64,000 bases of DNA, taken from positions 83,595 to 147,594 of the forward strand of contig JAHBVR010000019.1 of the NCBI GenBank assembly GCA_019637395.1. Reading direction: 5' to 3'. The stretch comes from Vulcanimicrobiota bacterium. Its GTDB lineage: Bacteria; Vulcanimicrobiota; Xenobia; Xenobiales; JADMJV01. The translations under genes were made by a program, and so were the position numbers. Shown in pieces: positions 32,972-42,158 of this stretch (positions are counted from its first letter, which is position 1; every line of letters starts with the position of its first letter). Below the pieces are notes generated by a model. That model did not search any database, was not told where the DNA came from, and worked only from the letters and a program-made list of their open reading frames with translations.

Positions 32972-33880
32972 CTACTTGTATTGGAAGGTGAAGAGGTTGT
33001 AGGTCTGATCGGCCTTTTTGTGGATGGCGGTGATCAGAGCCAGGGGTTGACTGACGGTCTCAGTGAGCTTGGCGCTGACCCCGTCCATGGTTTCGGACAG
33101 TTCCAAGGGACGCTTGCCCAGCTCTTTGAGATGGGCCAGAGCTGCGTCAAGTTCATTGCTCAGCTTTTCAAAAGTATCGAGCGTGTCCGCCAGGAAGGCC
33201 TGACGAACTTTCTGATCGGCTTGTTGGGATCCATGGTGCAGGTTTTCAAGGAGAGACTGCAGAGCTTTCTGAGTGGAGTCGCCGGCGCTGGCGAACTGGC
33301 TTTGAAGGTTGACCATCTGAGTGTCCATCTGGGCCGAGAGGCCCTGCCAATCGACGTCCAGTTCGGCGGCCTGACCGCGCAGGTGCTCGAGTTCCGAAGT
33401 CACGGTAGCCAGCATTCCTTCGGCGTGTTTGGTAGCCTGATCGGCTGCGCTTTGGGTATGTTCGACCAGTTGACGGTTGGTATTCACCAGGGCCTTCATC
33501 TCCGATTCGACCGAAGTGACGGATTTGTCCACCTCGTTCAGAATGGCTTGCACCTGGGGAACCAGGTCGTGAATGGCTTTATCGTTGGCGTCCAGACCTT
33601 CTTTCAGACTCCCGTGGAGCAGGTCGACTCGCGTTCCCATAGCGGCGGCGGCATGCTGCAGGGTGGTAAAGCCTGCAGCCAGGGCGTTGTCCATGTTATG
33701 CAGGAAGCTTTCCAGGGCTTGTAGCTTCTGATTGGCGGCCTCGACTTCTTGGGACAGGTTGGCTTGCTTGGTGGTGGCCAGTTGGGCTAAGTCGTCGACA
33801 AAAGAAGTGAGGGTCACCGTGGTTTGATTCTGCTCGTCGGCCGCGCCGGTGGCTGCCTCGGTTTCACTTGTCAGTCCCAA
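32972..33880 (-). CDS. Helical coiled-coil protein of the array (first gene)
   Basis: The product is 302 residues, helical, acidic and Gln/Ala/Thr-rich, with segments like LVPQVQAILNEVDKSV that recall the VPxL segments of other members. It is the promoter-proximal gene of a roughly 10.4-kb operon. The start is TTG at 33880 with GGGAGAG about eight bases upstream. The C-terminus ends in aromatic residues (YNLFTFQYK), unlike the others. The 196 bases to the divergent gene at 34077 should contain the operon promoter, but I see no clear -35/-10 pair. Confidence 0.75.
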   Translation of the reverse strand: MGLTSETEAATGAADEQNQTTVTLTSFVDDLAQLATTKQANLSQEVEAANQKLQALESFLHNMDNALAAGFTTLQHAAAAMGTRVDLLHGSLKEGLDANDKAIHDLVPQVQAILNEVDKSVTSVESEMKALVNTNRQLVEHTQSAADQATKHAEGMLATVTSELEHLRGQAAELDVDWQGLSAQMDTQMVNLQSQFASAGDSTQKALQSLLENLHHGSQQADQKVRQAFLADTLDTFEKLSNELDAALAHLKELGKRPLELSETMDGVSAKLTETVSQPLALITAIHKKADQTYNLFTFQYK

Positions 33881-34076
33881 TTAATGGCTCTCCCGCTGGA
33901 ATGGTGCCCATTTCGCGGGCCTCAAGAGCGACCCCTCTAATCCAAAGTAGCCCAAAGGAGCTATTCCAAGCTGACCCTCCAGCACCTATGCGGTTTCTAA
34001 CGCTCCCGCTCCAGCTACTGGGCCCGGTAGGACTTGATTTCGGTCCTTTTTCAGGCCGCTGCCGCACAATCCAGTC

Positions 34077-34523
34077 ATGGACATCAAATACAATGCCGCC
34101 GGCGTTCAACGCTACTATGCTCTGAAACTCGACCTGCTCAAGGCCAAAGACAATGTGGAGGCCGACCAGGATCAGCGGGCAGGGGTCATCTCCCAAGACG
34201 GTTTCCGCGCCGCCTACCTGGAAAAAGACGACAGCTTCGCCTTCGTGTCCCAGCAAGGTTCCAGGCTGGAATACGCCGTTTTCACTCCGAAAGGCTCTAT
34301 TCAGGCCGGCACTATCGACCCCCAGGGCGAATCTTTTTTAGAATCCAATCTCTATTCTTCGGGAATCAGCAGCGGCCGCATGACCGATTATGATGAGGTC
34401 ATCGGCTCCAAAGTCGAAGACGATCGCGATAAGGCTTTCGCGGAGCGCAAGCAAGCGCAGTTTTCCGCCGCTCTCGAGGAAGCTTTTCTGATCGGCCATC
34501 TGCCCGAAAGCGTCTTGCGGTAA
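34077..34523 (+). CDS. Small protein, unknown function
   Basis: The product is 148 residues without signal peptide or membrane segment. The N-terminal part is beta-like (FRAAYLEKDDSFAFVSQQGSRLEYAVF), and a charged helix, KVEDDRDKAFAERKQAQFSA, lies near the C-terminus. No family is recognised. No obvious ribosome binding site precedes the ATG. It is transcribed divergently from the coiled-coil array and could share its control region. Confidence 0.65.
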   Translation: MDIKYNAAGVQRYYALKLDLLKAKDNVEADQDQRAGVISQDGFRAAYLEKDDSFAFVSQQGSRLEYAVFTPKGSIQAGTIDPQGESFLESNLYSSGISSGRMTDYDEVIGSKVEDDRDKAFAERKQAQFSAALEEAFLIGHLPESVLR

Positions 34524-34641
34524 AGGAAGAAGGAGCCCCGCACCGGTGGTTTCGGTCTGGCCCCTGACGCCTGCTGAATCTCCCGCCGATTTCTCGGAGA
34601 TGGCCCCCTGAAGTGCGCGCCAGCCTGGCGGCGGCACGAGG

Positions 34642-35376
34642 TCAGCTGGCCTGGCGTAGCGATTGGGTCAACTGGAGAAAGACCGGGGCATTGGGGATGT
34701 CGCTGAAGGGCACGACGCGCCAGGTCTGACCGCCCCGCTTGCGCACCGTAAAGATGCCACCCGACAGGGTAATCGGCTCCAGCTCTTTCCAATTCTTCAG
34801 AGTACCGCTCATCTCCAGTCCCTGGTTGCTGATCTTGCAAGGCCCGAAGCACACCGACTCATTGCGGCGCAGGCGCTCGAAGGCTCGGCTGGCGGCGCGC
34901 GGGTAGACTTCTCGCTCCAATCGCTGCCCCAGGCGCTCCAGGTCGCGCAGACCTGAAGGAATCGCCACCTTACGACCGTCGGCCAGATGCAGAGTATATT
35001 CGTGGACGGTGGCAGCGCGGATACCGTTGACGGTGCGGGCCGTGACCTTGAGAGTCAGAAATTCCACATCTTCCCAGCGGAAGCGGTAGTGATGGCCGGA
35101 AATGTACAACTCCAGGCCCTCGCTGAAGAGGCGCAGGCGGGCGCCGCGATGGTAGGCCAGCGCCCAGCCGAAAATTAAGCTGCCCAGGCCGCACATCCCG
35201 CACACGATGGTGGCGGCGCGGCGCTGCTCATAAGCAATGGCCGCGGGCGTAAAAAGCAGATGGAGAATGTAGAAAAAAGCCACCAGCGTTCCCAACCACA
35301 GGAAGAAAGCGGAAAAGAGAAAGCGCCGGCTCATGGTGCGGGTCTCTTGCAATTCGCCCAGATGATCATAGGCCAT
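34642..35376 (-). CDS. DUF6585-like membrane protein
   Basis: The product is 244 residues. The N-terminal part has two hydrophobic helices (about 16-40 and 53-75). It is followed by a PH-like domain with LRLFSEGLELYISGHHYRFRWEDVEFLTL, HEYTLHLADGRKVAIPSGLRDLERLGQRLEREV and a second half CKISNQGLEMSGTLKNWKEL. This arrangement matches proteins I know as DUF6585, whose function is unknown. The short HLGELQETRT leader before the first helix is also typical, so I keep the start at 35376 rather than the internal ATG at codon 15. Confidence 0.7.
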   Translation of the reverse strand: MAYDHLGELQETRTMSRRFLFSAFFLWLGTLVAFFYILHLLFTPAAIAYEQRRAATIVCGMCGLGSLIFGWALAYHRGARLRLFSEGLELYISGHHYRFRWEDVEFLTLKVTARTVNGIRAATVHEYTLHLADGRKVAIPSGLRDLERLGQRLEREVYPRAASRAFERLRRNESVCFGPCKISNQGLEMSGTLKNWKELEPITLSGGIFTVRKRGGQTWRVVPFSDIPNAPVFLQLTQSLRQAS

Positions 35377-35491
35377 CCCGGTATTTTGGTAACTTGTTCC
35401 TCAGATTCCTTCGCCTCAGGGAACTCAGCCCGGCGAAGCGGGTTGGCTTTCCATGGGGGTCCATCACGCGTACCATTCAAGGAGAATTACC

Positions 35492-36031
35492 ATGAAAAAG
35501 ATTGCTATGCTCATGACCCAGGACTTTGAGGATTCCGAAGCCCGCAAACCTTACGAAGCAATGAAAGAAGCCGGATTTCAGGTCGACATCGTGGCGCCCC
35601 AGGCTGGCCAGACTCTTCAAGGCAAGAAAGGTGAATTCACCATCAAGTCCGATCTGGCCATTTCGCGGGCCCAGGCCGACGACTACGCAATGCTGGTCAT
35701 TCCGGGAGGCCATTCGCCCGAATCCCTGCGTCTAGAAGAAGGCGCCGTCGAATTCGTCAAAGCCTTCGGCACAAGCGGCAAACCCATCGCGGCCATCTGC
35801 CATGGGCCACAGTTGTTGATTTCGGCGGGCCTGGTCAGGGAGCGTAAAATGACCTGCTACAAAGCGGTGGCTATCGATCTCAAGAACGCGGGAGCCAGGT
35901 ATGAAGACAGCGCCCTGGTGGTGGACGGACCCTTCATCACCTCAAGGACGCCCGAAGACCTGCCGCAGTTCTGTGAGGCAATCCTGCAAGCCTTGCGCAC
36001 CCAACCCGCTCATCGCCAGGTTGGCCGCTGA
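35492..36031 (+). CDS. DJ-1/PfpI-family protein (YhbO/PfpI type)
   Basis: The product is 179 residues, full length for the family. It has the flavodoxin-like start KKIAMLMTQDFEDSEARKPYEAM and the nucleophile elbow AAICHGPQLLISAG with Cys followed by His. The Glu of FEDSE normally pairs with the Cys. Family members act as glyoxalase/deglycase-like or chaperone stress proteins, and the exact activity is disputed. AAGGAG precedes the ATG at 35492. A longer frame from 35453 is not needed. Confidence 0.9.
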   Translation: MKKIAMLMTQDFEDSEARKPYEAMKEAGFQVDIVAPQAGQTLQGKKGEFTIKSDLAISRAQADDYAMLVIPGGHSPESLRLEEGAVEFVKAFGTSGKPIAAICHGPQLLISAGLVRERKMTCYKAVAIDLKNAGARYEDSALVVDGPFITSRTPEDLPQFCEAILQALRTQPAHRQVGR

Positions 36032-36138
36032 AAAACTCTTTGTGGCGTCCGGGGGGATCCCGGCCACCACAAGATATAGGCCACCTGGCACAACCTGCCG
36101 ATCGTCGCTGACTGAAAACCGAGTCTTTCAGCAGCTTC

Positions 36139-37647
36139 CTAGGATTGCAGCGTATCCAGCAAGCGCTGAAACTCGGCGTTCTGTAAAGGGCGCTTTCCCC
36201 AGCGAATCAGGGTACAGCCCTCCGGCAAGCGCGGGTCCGGGTCTTCCACGCTCTGTAACAGGCCTCTCTCATAGACCCAGGTTTCTGAGTCACCGGTCCA
36301 ATTCAAGCCGACCTGAGCGTCAAACAGCATACTCGAGAACTGGCGAAACAGACCGTCTTTCGGCACCTTCCCGGGCATCAGTTGGCGCGGTACCGCCCGG
36401 CCATAGCAGTTGAAAAACTCGCGCTGCAGAGGGAAAACCAGGTCCAACAACGGCGCGGTGTCGGGGCCCCGTGAAAACACGGGAGTCCCGTCACCGAGCC
36501 GCAGTTCCCCTTCGGCCTCTCCGGCCACCGCCAGCCACTGTCGGCCCGAGTAGGCTGAGGCCGCCAACCCGAGGTCTATCGGCAGGGCCTGGGCCGGTCG
36601 CCGTATCCATTCGACCTCCAAGGGAGGGAGAGCCAGCACCAGTTGCTGGCGCAGACCCCACAAGGTAGCCCGGCTGGCAGGCTGACCGAGCGCTCCGGCC
36701 ACCCCCTGGGTAGCCACCACCTCCAGTTCCAACCGCAATAGCCATAATACCAGGTACTTGAGCAAGCGGAGAAAGGTCTCATCCTGGACCAACTTTTCGC
36801 CGCCCAGGTCGCTCTTCAGGGAATCGCACCAGAGCACCGCCTGATAGGGGTAGTTGGACTGCGGTCCAGCCACCCGTTCTCCCACTCCGGCCGACACCAG
36901 GACCAGTTCGCGCTCTTCCCCACCCAACAAGATCACTCCGTGGCAGTCCGGCTGCTCGGGGAAGTGCACCCTTCCCAAACATTGACTCGGTTCCACCCAA
37001 GGGATGGGCGGTCCATTCTGAATCAACAGACCGAAAGGAGCCGGCTGGAAAGAATAACGCTGCGCCGGACGGAGCAGCGGGGGACCGTAGATGCAGCGCT
37101 TGCGCAGCAACCCTTGAACCGCCTGGTAGGTCTTAGACAAACGGCCGGGCAGGAAAAACTCCCAGGCCGCTCTCTCCATGTCCAGGGAACTGTGGTTCTG
37201 AGCGGCAGCCGGCTCTACTCTCCAGCTTTGCCCCCGACGAAGCAGAGCGAAGTCTCCGCTGCAAAAGCGCAAGCAGCCGTGCTGCAGGTTGGCGGCCAGC
37301 AACAAGGCGTAACCCAGCGACTGGAGCCGGCGGGCTCCGGCATCCACCGCTGATTTGGCCAGCATGAGCGAGATGGATTCGAGTTCCTGGCGAGTAAACA
37401 ACTGGCCATCGAAATTGAACCTCAGCCAGGTCAGCTCGCGTTCCAGTTCAAAAGTAGTCGCCTCACCGAGCGAGGCTACCCGCATCAAGGCCAACACGAA
37501 GTGCTCGGGAGAACGGAGCTGAAACTTGCGCAGTTTTGCCATGCGCCGCTCCAGGTCGACCGTAAAAACCCCCTGGCTGTCGAGACTTGCGCCTGCATAG
37601 AAACCGGCGATAAATTCGTCGACGGAAGTGACATCCTGAAATTTCAT
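36139..37647 (-). CDS. Large cytosolic protein, unknown function
   Basis: The product is 502 residues, no signal peptide, no membrane helix. The N-terminal 150 residues are mainly helical (DEFIAGFYAGASLDSQGVFTV, then FDGQLFTRQELESISLMLAKSA), followed by a beta-rich centre and a helical region with LRLLKYLVLWLLRLELEVVA. I see no catalytic motif and no family. The ATG at 37647 starts the first ordered helix, and an ATG 14 codons upstream is less likely. It follows the homocysteine methyltransferase gene on the same strand after 86 bases. Confidence 0.7.
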   Translation of the reverse strand: MKFQDVTSVDEFIAGFYAGASLDSQGVFTVDLERRMAKLRKFQLRSPEHFVLALMRVASLGEATTFELERELTWLRFNFDGQLFTRQELESISLMLAKSAVDAGARRLQSLGYALLLAANLQHGCLRFCSGDFALLRRGQSWRVEPAAAQNHSSLDMERAAWEFFLPGRLSKTYQAVQGLLRKRCIYGPPLLRPAQRYSFQPAPFGLLIQNGPPIPWVEPSQCLGRVHFPEQPDCHGVILLGGEERELVLVSAGVGERVAGPQSNYPYQAVLWCDSLKSDLGGEKLVQDETFLRLLKYLVLWLLRLELEVVATQGVAGALGQPASRATLWGLRQQLVLALPPLEVEWIRRPAQALPIDLGLAASAYSGRQWLAVAGEAEGELRLGDGTPVFSRGPDTAPLLDLVFPLQREFFNCYGRAVPRQLMPGKVPKDGLFRQFSSMLFDAQVGLNWTGDSETWVYERGLLQSVEDPDPRLPEGCTLIRWGKRPLQNAEFQRLLDTLQS

Positions 37648-37733
37648 GCCGGCTAGTTTACAACATGGCAAGACCCGAAGCGCGCCCACATCTGGGCGAC
37701 CAGCTCTTTTCCCAGCGGAAGGGCCGTAGCCAG

Positions 37734-39581
37734 TTAATCTCCTAAAATCTGGAAAATACCCTCGATACGCCCCATCGGCGCCGATAGCTGCACTCCGGCA
37801 AAGTCGTTTTTCAACAACTGGAAGGTTTCACTGGCGATTTTCACACCCTCGGCGAAACCTTCTTCCTTGGTGGTGGTCTTGCGCATGCGCTCCAGGATGT
37901 CGTCGGGCACGCTACAACCCGGGACTTCGTTGTTCATAAACTCGGCGTTTCGGTAGGAAATGAGCGGCCAGATGCCACACAGGATAGGCAGCTTGATATG
38001 GCCGATGCGGGCCACGAATTTTTCTAAAATTCGTACGTCAAAGACGGGCTGGGTGACGATATAGTCGGCGCCGGCCTCCACTTTCCAGTCCAAACGGCGG
38101 ATTTCTTCATCCAGATTGAGCGCGCCCGGGTTGCAGCCCACCCCAATGTTGAAGGCGGTGGGCTCCCCGATGGGATTGCCGGCCAAATCAAGACCGTGGT
38201 TTAGCCGGTTGATCAGGTTGACCAACCCGATGGCGTCTACGTCGAAAACCGCGGTAGCGTCCGGGTAATTACCCAACTTGGGCGGATCGCCGGTGATGGC
38301 GATGAGGTTGCGAATGCCCAGCGCCCAGGCGCCCAGCAGGTCAGACTGCAGCCCGATCACATTGCGGTCGCGACAGGCCACGTGCAGCACCGGTTCAATA
38401 CCCACTTCGCGTTGAATCAGCGCCGTCATGGCCAGCGCCGACATGCGCGCGGAAGCGCGCGGACCGTCGGGAATGTTGATGGCGTCAATGCCGAAGTGGT
38501 GTAACTTGCGAGCTTTCTCGAGTTCCTTGAGGGGCGAGACACCGCGCGGCGAGACCAGTTCCACCAGGGTAACGAACTGCTTGCGCATCAACTTGTTGGC
38601 CAGACGTGACTTCTCGGCCATAGTGGCCACCTTGACCTCAATCGGAGCCTGAATCTGCAGACTGGCGGCCTGTTCCATTCGTTTGGCCGGCTGCAAGGCC
38701 GAAACCGCGCGCCGAATCGCCTTGATGTGGGTGATGTCGGTGCCGCAACAACCGCCCACAATGGAGGCCCCCGCCTGGATAAAGCGTTTGGAATACTCCG
38801 CCATATACTCGGGGGAAGTCATGTAAATGTTGCGTCCGCCCACCGTCTGGGGCAAGCCGGCGTTAGGTTGAATGGAAATGGGCAGCGGGGTCAGGTGTTT
38901 CATTTCCTCCAGGGCGTCCATCATGGCTTTGGGGCCCACCGAGCAGTTCATGCCGATAGCGTCCGGCTTGTATTCGGAAATCATGGCCACGAACTGCGAG
39001 AGCGGGGCCCCGCTGAGCAGGTGGCCGTCGTCGCCGATGGTGACCTGGACGATCAGCGGAAAATCGGGCGCCACTTCCCGCACGGCCTTCACCGCCTGCT
39101 CCAATTCGGGCAACATGTGAAAAGTCTCGAGAATGATCAGATTCACCCCTCCGTCGATCAAGCCCTGAACCTGCTCGCGAAAGGCGGCTCGCGCTTCATC
39201 CAGCGAAACCTTGCCCAGCGGCTCGATCTGAACTCCCAGGGGTCCCACCGATCCGGCCACCAGCGCCTTGTCGGCCGCCGCCGACACGGCGATCCTGGCG
39301 CCGGCCAGATTGACCTCATGAACGCGTTTTTCCAAGCCGTAGGGGGCCAGCTTATAGCGATTGGCCCCGAAAGTATTCGTCTCGATGACATCGGCGCCGG
39401 CGCTCACATACTCACGATGAACATCGCGAACCAGGTCGGCGTTCATCAAATTCAATTCATCAAAGCAAGTATTGATGAAGATGCCCTTGTCGTAGAGCGA
39501 AGTTCCCATCCCTCCGTCGAACACGATGATCTCCTGCTGGAGACGGTCGCGGAAGCTTTTAGCGCGAATCGTACTTTCCAT
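37734..39581 (-). CDS. Bifunctional homocysteine S-methyltransferase / methylenetetrahydrofolate reductase
   Basis: The product is 615 residues, the usual length of YitJ-type fusions. Residues 1-300 form the homocysteine S-methyltransferase barrel: VFDGGMGTSLY, ETNTFGANRYKL, zinc ligands in MNCSVGP and GGCCGTD. Residues 320-615 are a MetF-type reductase: VELVSPRG, HVACRDRN, LIAITGDPP, FNIGVGCNPGA and TQPVFD. Together they make methionine from homocysteine and reduce 5,10-methylene-THF. The methyl donor of such fusions is not settled (S-methylmethionine, SAM or methyl-THF). The ATG at 39581 starts at the normal family position. It is divergent from a transglutaminase-like gene, 57 bases apart. 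Confidence 0.93.
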   Translation of the reverse strand: MESTIRAKSFRDRLQQEIIVFDGGMGTSLYDKGIFINTCFDELNLMNADLVRDVHREYVSAGADVIETNTFGANRYKLAPYGLEKRVHEVNLAGARIAVSAAADKALVAGSVGPLGVQIEPLGKVSLDEARAAFREQVQGLIDGGVNLIILETFHMLPELEQAVKAVREVAPDFPLIVQVTIGDDGHLLSGAPLSQFVAMISEYKPDAIGMNCSVGPKAMMDALEEMKHLTPLPISIQPNAGLPQTVGGRNIYMTSPEYMAEYSKRFIQAGASIVGGCCGTDITHIKAIRRAVSALQPAKRMEQAASLQIQAPIEVKVATMAEKSRLANKLMRKQFVTLVELVSPRGVSPLKELEKARKLHHFGIDAINIPDGPRASARMSALAMTALIQREVGIEPVLHVACRDRNVIGLQSDLLGAWALGIRNLIAITGDPPKLGNYPDATAVFDVDAIGLVNLINRLNHGLDLAGNPIGEPTAFNIGVGCNPGALNLDEEIRRLDWKVEAGADYIVTQPVFDVRILEKFVARIGHIKLPILCGIWPLISYRNAEFMNNEVPGCSVPDDILERMRKTTTKEEGFAEGVKIASETFQLLKNDFAGVQLSAPMGRIEGIFQILGD

Positions 39582-39638
39582 GGGGCGCGCTTTCCTGGCT
39601 TGCAGGGTTTGACCTGCCCGGAGACAACTTGGGCCTTT

Positions 39639-40490
39639 ATGCTCTATGCCATCCGCCACGTGACCAAGTACCACTACGACCAGGACATTCAGGAGAATGT
39701 AATGGAAGTACGCAAACACCCGATTTCCAACGATCGTCAGCGCTGCCTGACGTTTTCTTTGAGCATGGATCCGGAAGTGCGCGTCTTTCGCTATCAAGAC
39801 CACCTGGGCAACGTGGTGCACCACTTCGACGTTCCCTGGGCCCACCACGAGGTGCAAATTGTCGGCGAATCCGTGGTTGAGGTGCGCAAGCCCGAGAGTA
39901 ACGGCAATTTGAGCTGGGACCAATTGGCCAAAAAGGTAGAGAGTCACGACTTCTATGACATGCTGGAGCCAACCGCCCTGGTGGACATGGCCACCGGCTT
40001 CGAAGGCATTGACTTCAAGGACTTTGAAACGCCCCACGATCTGGCCGTGGCCCTCTGCAAAATGGTGCGCGCCCAATTCGCTTATGAAAAGGCCAGTACT
40101 CAGGTGGACTCTTCCTCCACCCTGGTCATGCGCCAGAAGCGCGGCGTGAGCCAGGACTTCGCCCATGTCATGCTGAGCGTCTTACGTCAGGCCCGTATTC
40201 CCTGTCGCTACATTTCCGGCTATCGCTTTTCGCCCGAAGCGGCCGAGGTGGATACCTCGCACGCCTGGGTGGAGGCTTTTGTCAGCGAATCCGGCTGGCG
40301 CGGCTATGACCCGAGCCGGGGCGTGGTCACCGATGAAACCTATATCACCAACTGCGTGGGCCGCGACTACGCCGACTGTCCGCCTACCCGCGGTGTTTTC
40401 CGCGGTAACGCTCAGAGTACGCTCCGCTACGCCGTGCATGTCCGCCCGGCCGAAATACCAGCCCGTGAAGACCAGTTCGTTCGCTTCTAG
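39639..40490 (+). CDS. Transglutaminase-fold protein with Ser in place of catalytic Cys
   Basis: The product is 283 residues. The N-terminal beta domain (YAIRHVTKYHYDQDIQENVMEVRKHP) matches the bacterial transglutaminase-like N region. The core has KRGVSQDFAHVML (about 168-180), DTSHAWVEAF with His208 and GYDPSRG with Asp224. In the family I know, the core reads GVCQDFAH with Cys as nucleophile. Here codon 171 is AGC, Ser. His and Asp are kept. The protein may be a non-catalytic binder, or a lineage variant. Related proteins are often peptidases or cofactors of ATP-grasp peptide ligases, which are not encoded here. The ATG at 39639 is the family start. Confidence 0.82.
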   Translation: MLYAIRHVTKYHYDQDIQENVMEVRKHPISNDRQRCLTFSLSMDPEVRVFRYQDHLGNVVHHFDVPWAHHEVQIVGESVVEVRKPESNGNLSWDQLAKKVESHDFYDMLEPTALVDMATGFEGIDFKDFETPHDLAVALCKMVRAQFAYEKASTQVDSSSTLVMRQKRGVSQDFAHVMLSVLRQARIPCRYISGYRFSPEAAEVDTSHAWVEAFVSESGWRGYDPSRGVVTDETYITNCVGRDYADCPPTRGVFRGNAQSTLRYAVHVRPAEIPAREDQFVRF

Positions 40491-40539
40491 TTTACACACC
40501 GGCCACACCCGAAAGGACTCCTTGCGTTAGGCTGGTGGG

Positions 40540-41481
40540 GTGAAAATCGCCACCCCTCCTGCCCCATCTTCCCAACGCCGGCGCAACTCGGCTGAGCACG
40601 CCAAAGTGCTCGACGGCATCGACTTCAACAAGTTCAAGCCGGCCAAGCATTTCAGCCAGGATAATGCCGATATCCTGGGCCGTCTCTCCAGTGGCTCTTA
40701 TTGCGATCCCGAGGATCAGCAAGCTCATCTGCCCTCTTCGGTGCGCTTCACTTTTTTAGACTCCAAGAATAACGCCAGCCTGGGCATCCCCGCTGCCGAC
40801 TCGGGCACCCAGGTCACCCTGATCGAAACCAAGAAGGCGCTGCTGGTGGCGGCCCGCGGTACTACCCCGCCTTGGAATCAAGAAAACTCGGATGATTCCG
40901 AATGGAAAGATTTCGAGACCGATATGGTGGCGGTGCCGGTGACCAACTACGATCATTCCGGCAAGGTGCACAAGGGCTTCAAAGACGGAGCCGACGGCAT
41001 CTGGGACCAGCTCAAGCCGCATCTCCAGTCGGCCCTAAAAACCCACAAGGCTATCCATATGGCCGGTCACAGCCTGGGCGGTGCCATCGCCCTGTTGCTG
41101 GCTGACCGTATGGTCTTCGAGACGGGCGCCATTCCCGAATCGGTGATTCGCCTGGGTGCTCCCGATACCGGTTGGGCCGAGCAGGCCAGGCACCTCGAAG
41201 CTGTGGGTATCGCCCAGCGCTGCTACGACTTCAAGAACTGCACCGACCCCGTGCCCGGTATTCTGAAGGGCAGCGTGGAAGCGGGCAAGGAAATCTACTT
41301 CAACCGGCACGGCCTGGCCGACATCAGCGGCGGCGACCACAAGCTGGACAAAACCCTGGGCGCCGGCGGCGACATCTACCACGGCCACCCCGACCCCACC
41401 CACCGCCACGCCTGCCTGGCCTACAACGCGCTCATTTCCAGCCGCGACAACACGGCCGTGCTCAAGCAAGTCGAGAACTGA
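40540..41481 (+). CDS. Class 3 (fungal-type) lipase-like alpha/beta hydrolase
   Basis: The product is 313 residues. It has the lipase_3 elements KALLVAARGT, HKGFKDGADGIWDQLKPHL and nucleophile elbow MAGHSLGGAIALLLA. The triad Asp is probably in NCTDPVPG and the His near HPDPTHRHACLAYN. Such enzymes cleave triacylglycerols or other esters. No signal peptide is visible. The N-terminus is Pro/Ser/Arg-rich and may be disordered. The start is GTG at 40540. It follows the transglutaminase-like gene by 49 bases on the same strand. Confidence 0.85.
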   Translation: MKIATPPAPSSQRRRNSAEHAKVLDGIDFNKFKPAKHFSQDNADILGRLSSGSYCDPEDQQAHLPSSVRFTFLDSKNNASLGIPAADSGTQVTLIETKKALLVAARGTTPPWNQENSDDSEWKDFETDMVAVPVTNYDHSGKVHKGFKDGADGIWDQLKPHLQSALKTHKAIHMAGHSLGGAIALLLADRMVFETGAIPESVIRLGAPDTGWAEQARHLEAVGIAQRCYDFKNCTDPVPGILKGSVEAGKEIYFNRHGLADISGGDHKLDKTLGAGGDIYHGHPDPTHRHACLAYNALISSRDNTAVLKQVEN

Positions 41482-41508
41482 CGCACACACCCATTAGCAA
41501 CGAAGAAG

Positions 41509-42024
41509 TTAGCTAAGCTTCTGGCGCACCACTTCCAGACTGCTGGTGACCACCGCCGAGGCGACGGTGGCGACGGCCACACCACCGAGGCCGCCGATAG
41601 CGCCGGCCAGCCCGCACAGAGTGCCGCCCAATCCGCCGCAGACAGCGCCCCCAACGAATCCAGCCGCGCCGAAAGCTACGGCCTTGGGCAGATTTTTAGC
41701 CGGGGTTTCGCGTAGCGGGTGCTGGCCCTGGCGCACGTTATGGAAGACGCGTTCAGCGCTATGAGTACCCACTACCGCGCCGGAAGCCACCGCCGCGTAT
41801 TTGACGCCGGCAGCGGGAATTCGCAAGCTATGACCGATGGCGCCCATGGCGGAAGTGGAAGCGCCCAATGCCGCGCCCTTGAGGGCGGCCACACCGACGG
41901 CTTTCCAGTTCAGGCCTTCGTCCTCGGGTTCAAGCGGCGCAGTCGCCGGAGCCGGAGCCGCCGGAGGTTTCACGGCGGGCAGGCGGCTGAGGGTACCGGG
42001 AGTTCTTTGGTTCTGAATCTGCAT
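41509..42024 (-). CDS. Glycine-zipper hydrophobic protein
   Basis: The product is 171 residues. The first 40 are Pro/Ala-rich. The rest is Gly/Ala-rich hydrophobic helices with small-residue spacing (ALKGAALGASTSAMGAIG; AAGFVGGAVCGGLGGTLCGLAGAIGGLGG), typical of glycine-zipper membrane or surface proteins. No signal peptide. GGAGAG precedes the ATG. Function unknown. Confidence 0.68.
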   Translation of the reverse strand: MQIQNQRTPGTLSRLPAVKPPAAPAPATAPLEPEDEGLNWKAVGVAALKGAALGASTSAMGAIGHSLRIPAAGVKYAAVASGAVVGTHSAERVFHNVRQGQHPLRETPAKNLPKAVAFGAAGFVGGAVCGGLGGTLCGLAGAIGGLGGVAVATVASAVVTSSLEVVRQKLS

Positions 42025-42158
42025 TGGACACTCTCCTTAGAAAGCGTCGCTCCACGGTGGGGACCTGTATGGCCCTCTCCCTTAGAGCATAGCGCCAACC
42101 CGAGCTGATTTTTTGAACAGGAAATGAACGGACGACCATCATCCAGAAGCGTTTCCCA

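Noticed and set aside
38727-39638. In-frame extension of the transglutaminase-like gene back to 38727
   Set aside because: It is antisense to the methyltransferase gene and has no domain content.
39582-40166. In-frame extension of the homocysteine methyltransferase gene to 40166
   Set aside because: It lies antisense to the transglutaminase-like gene, and the family start is at 39581.
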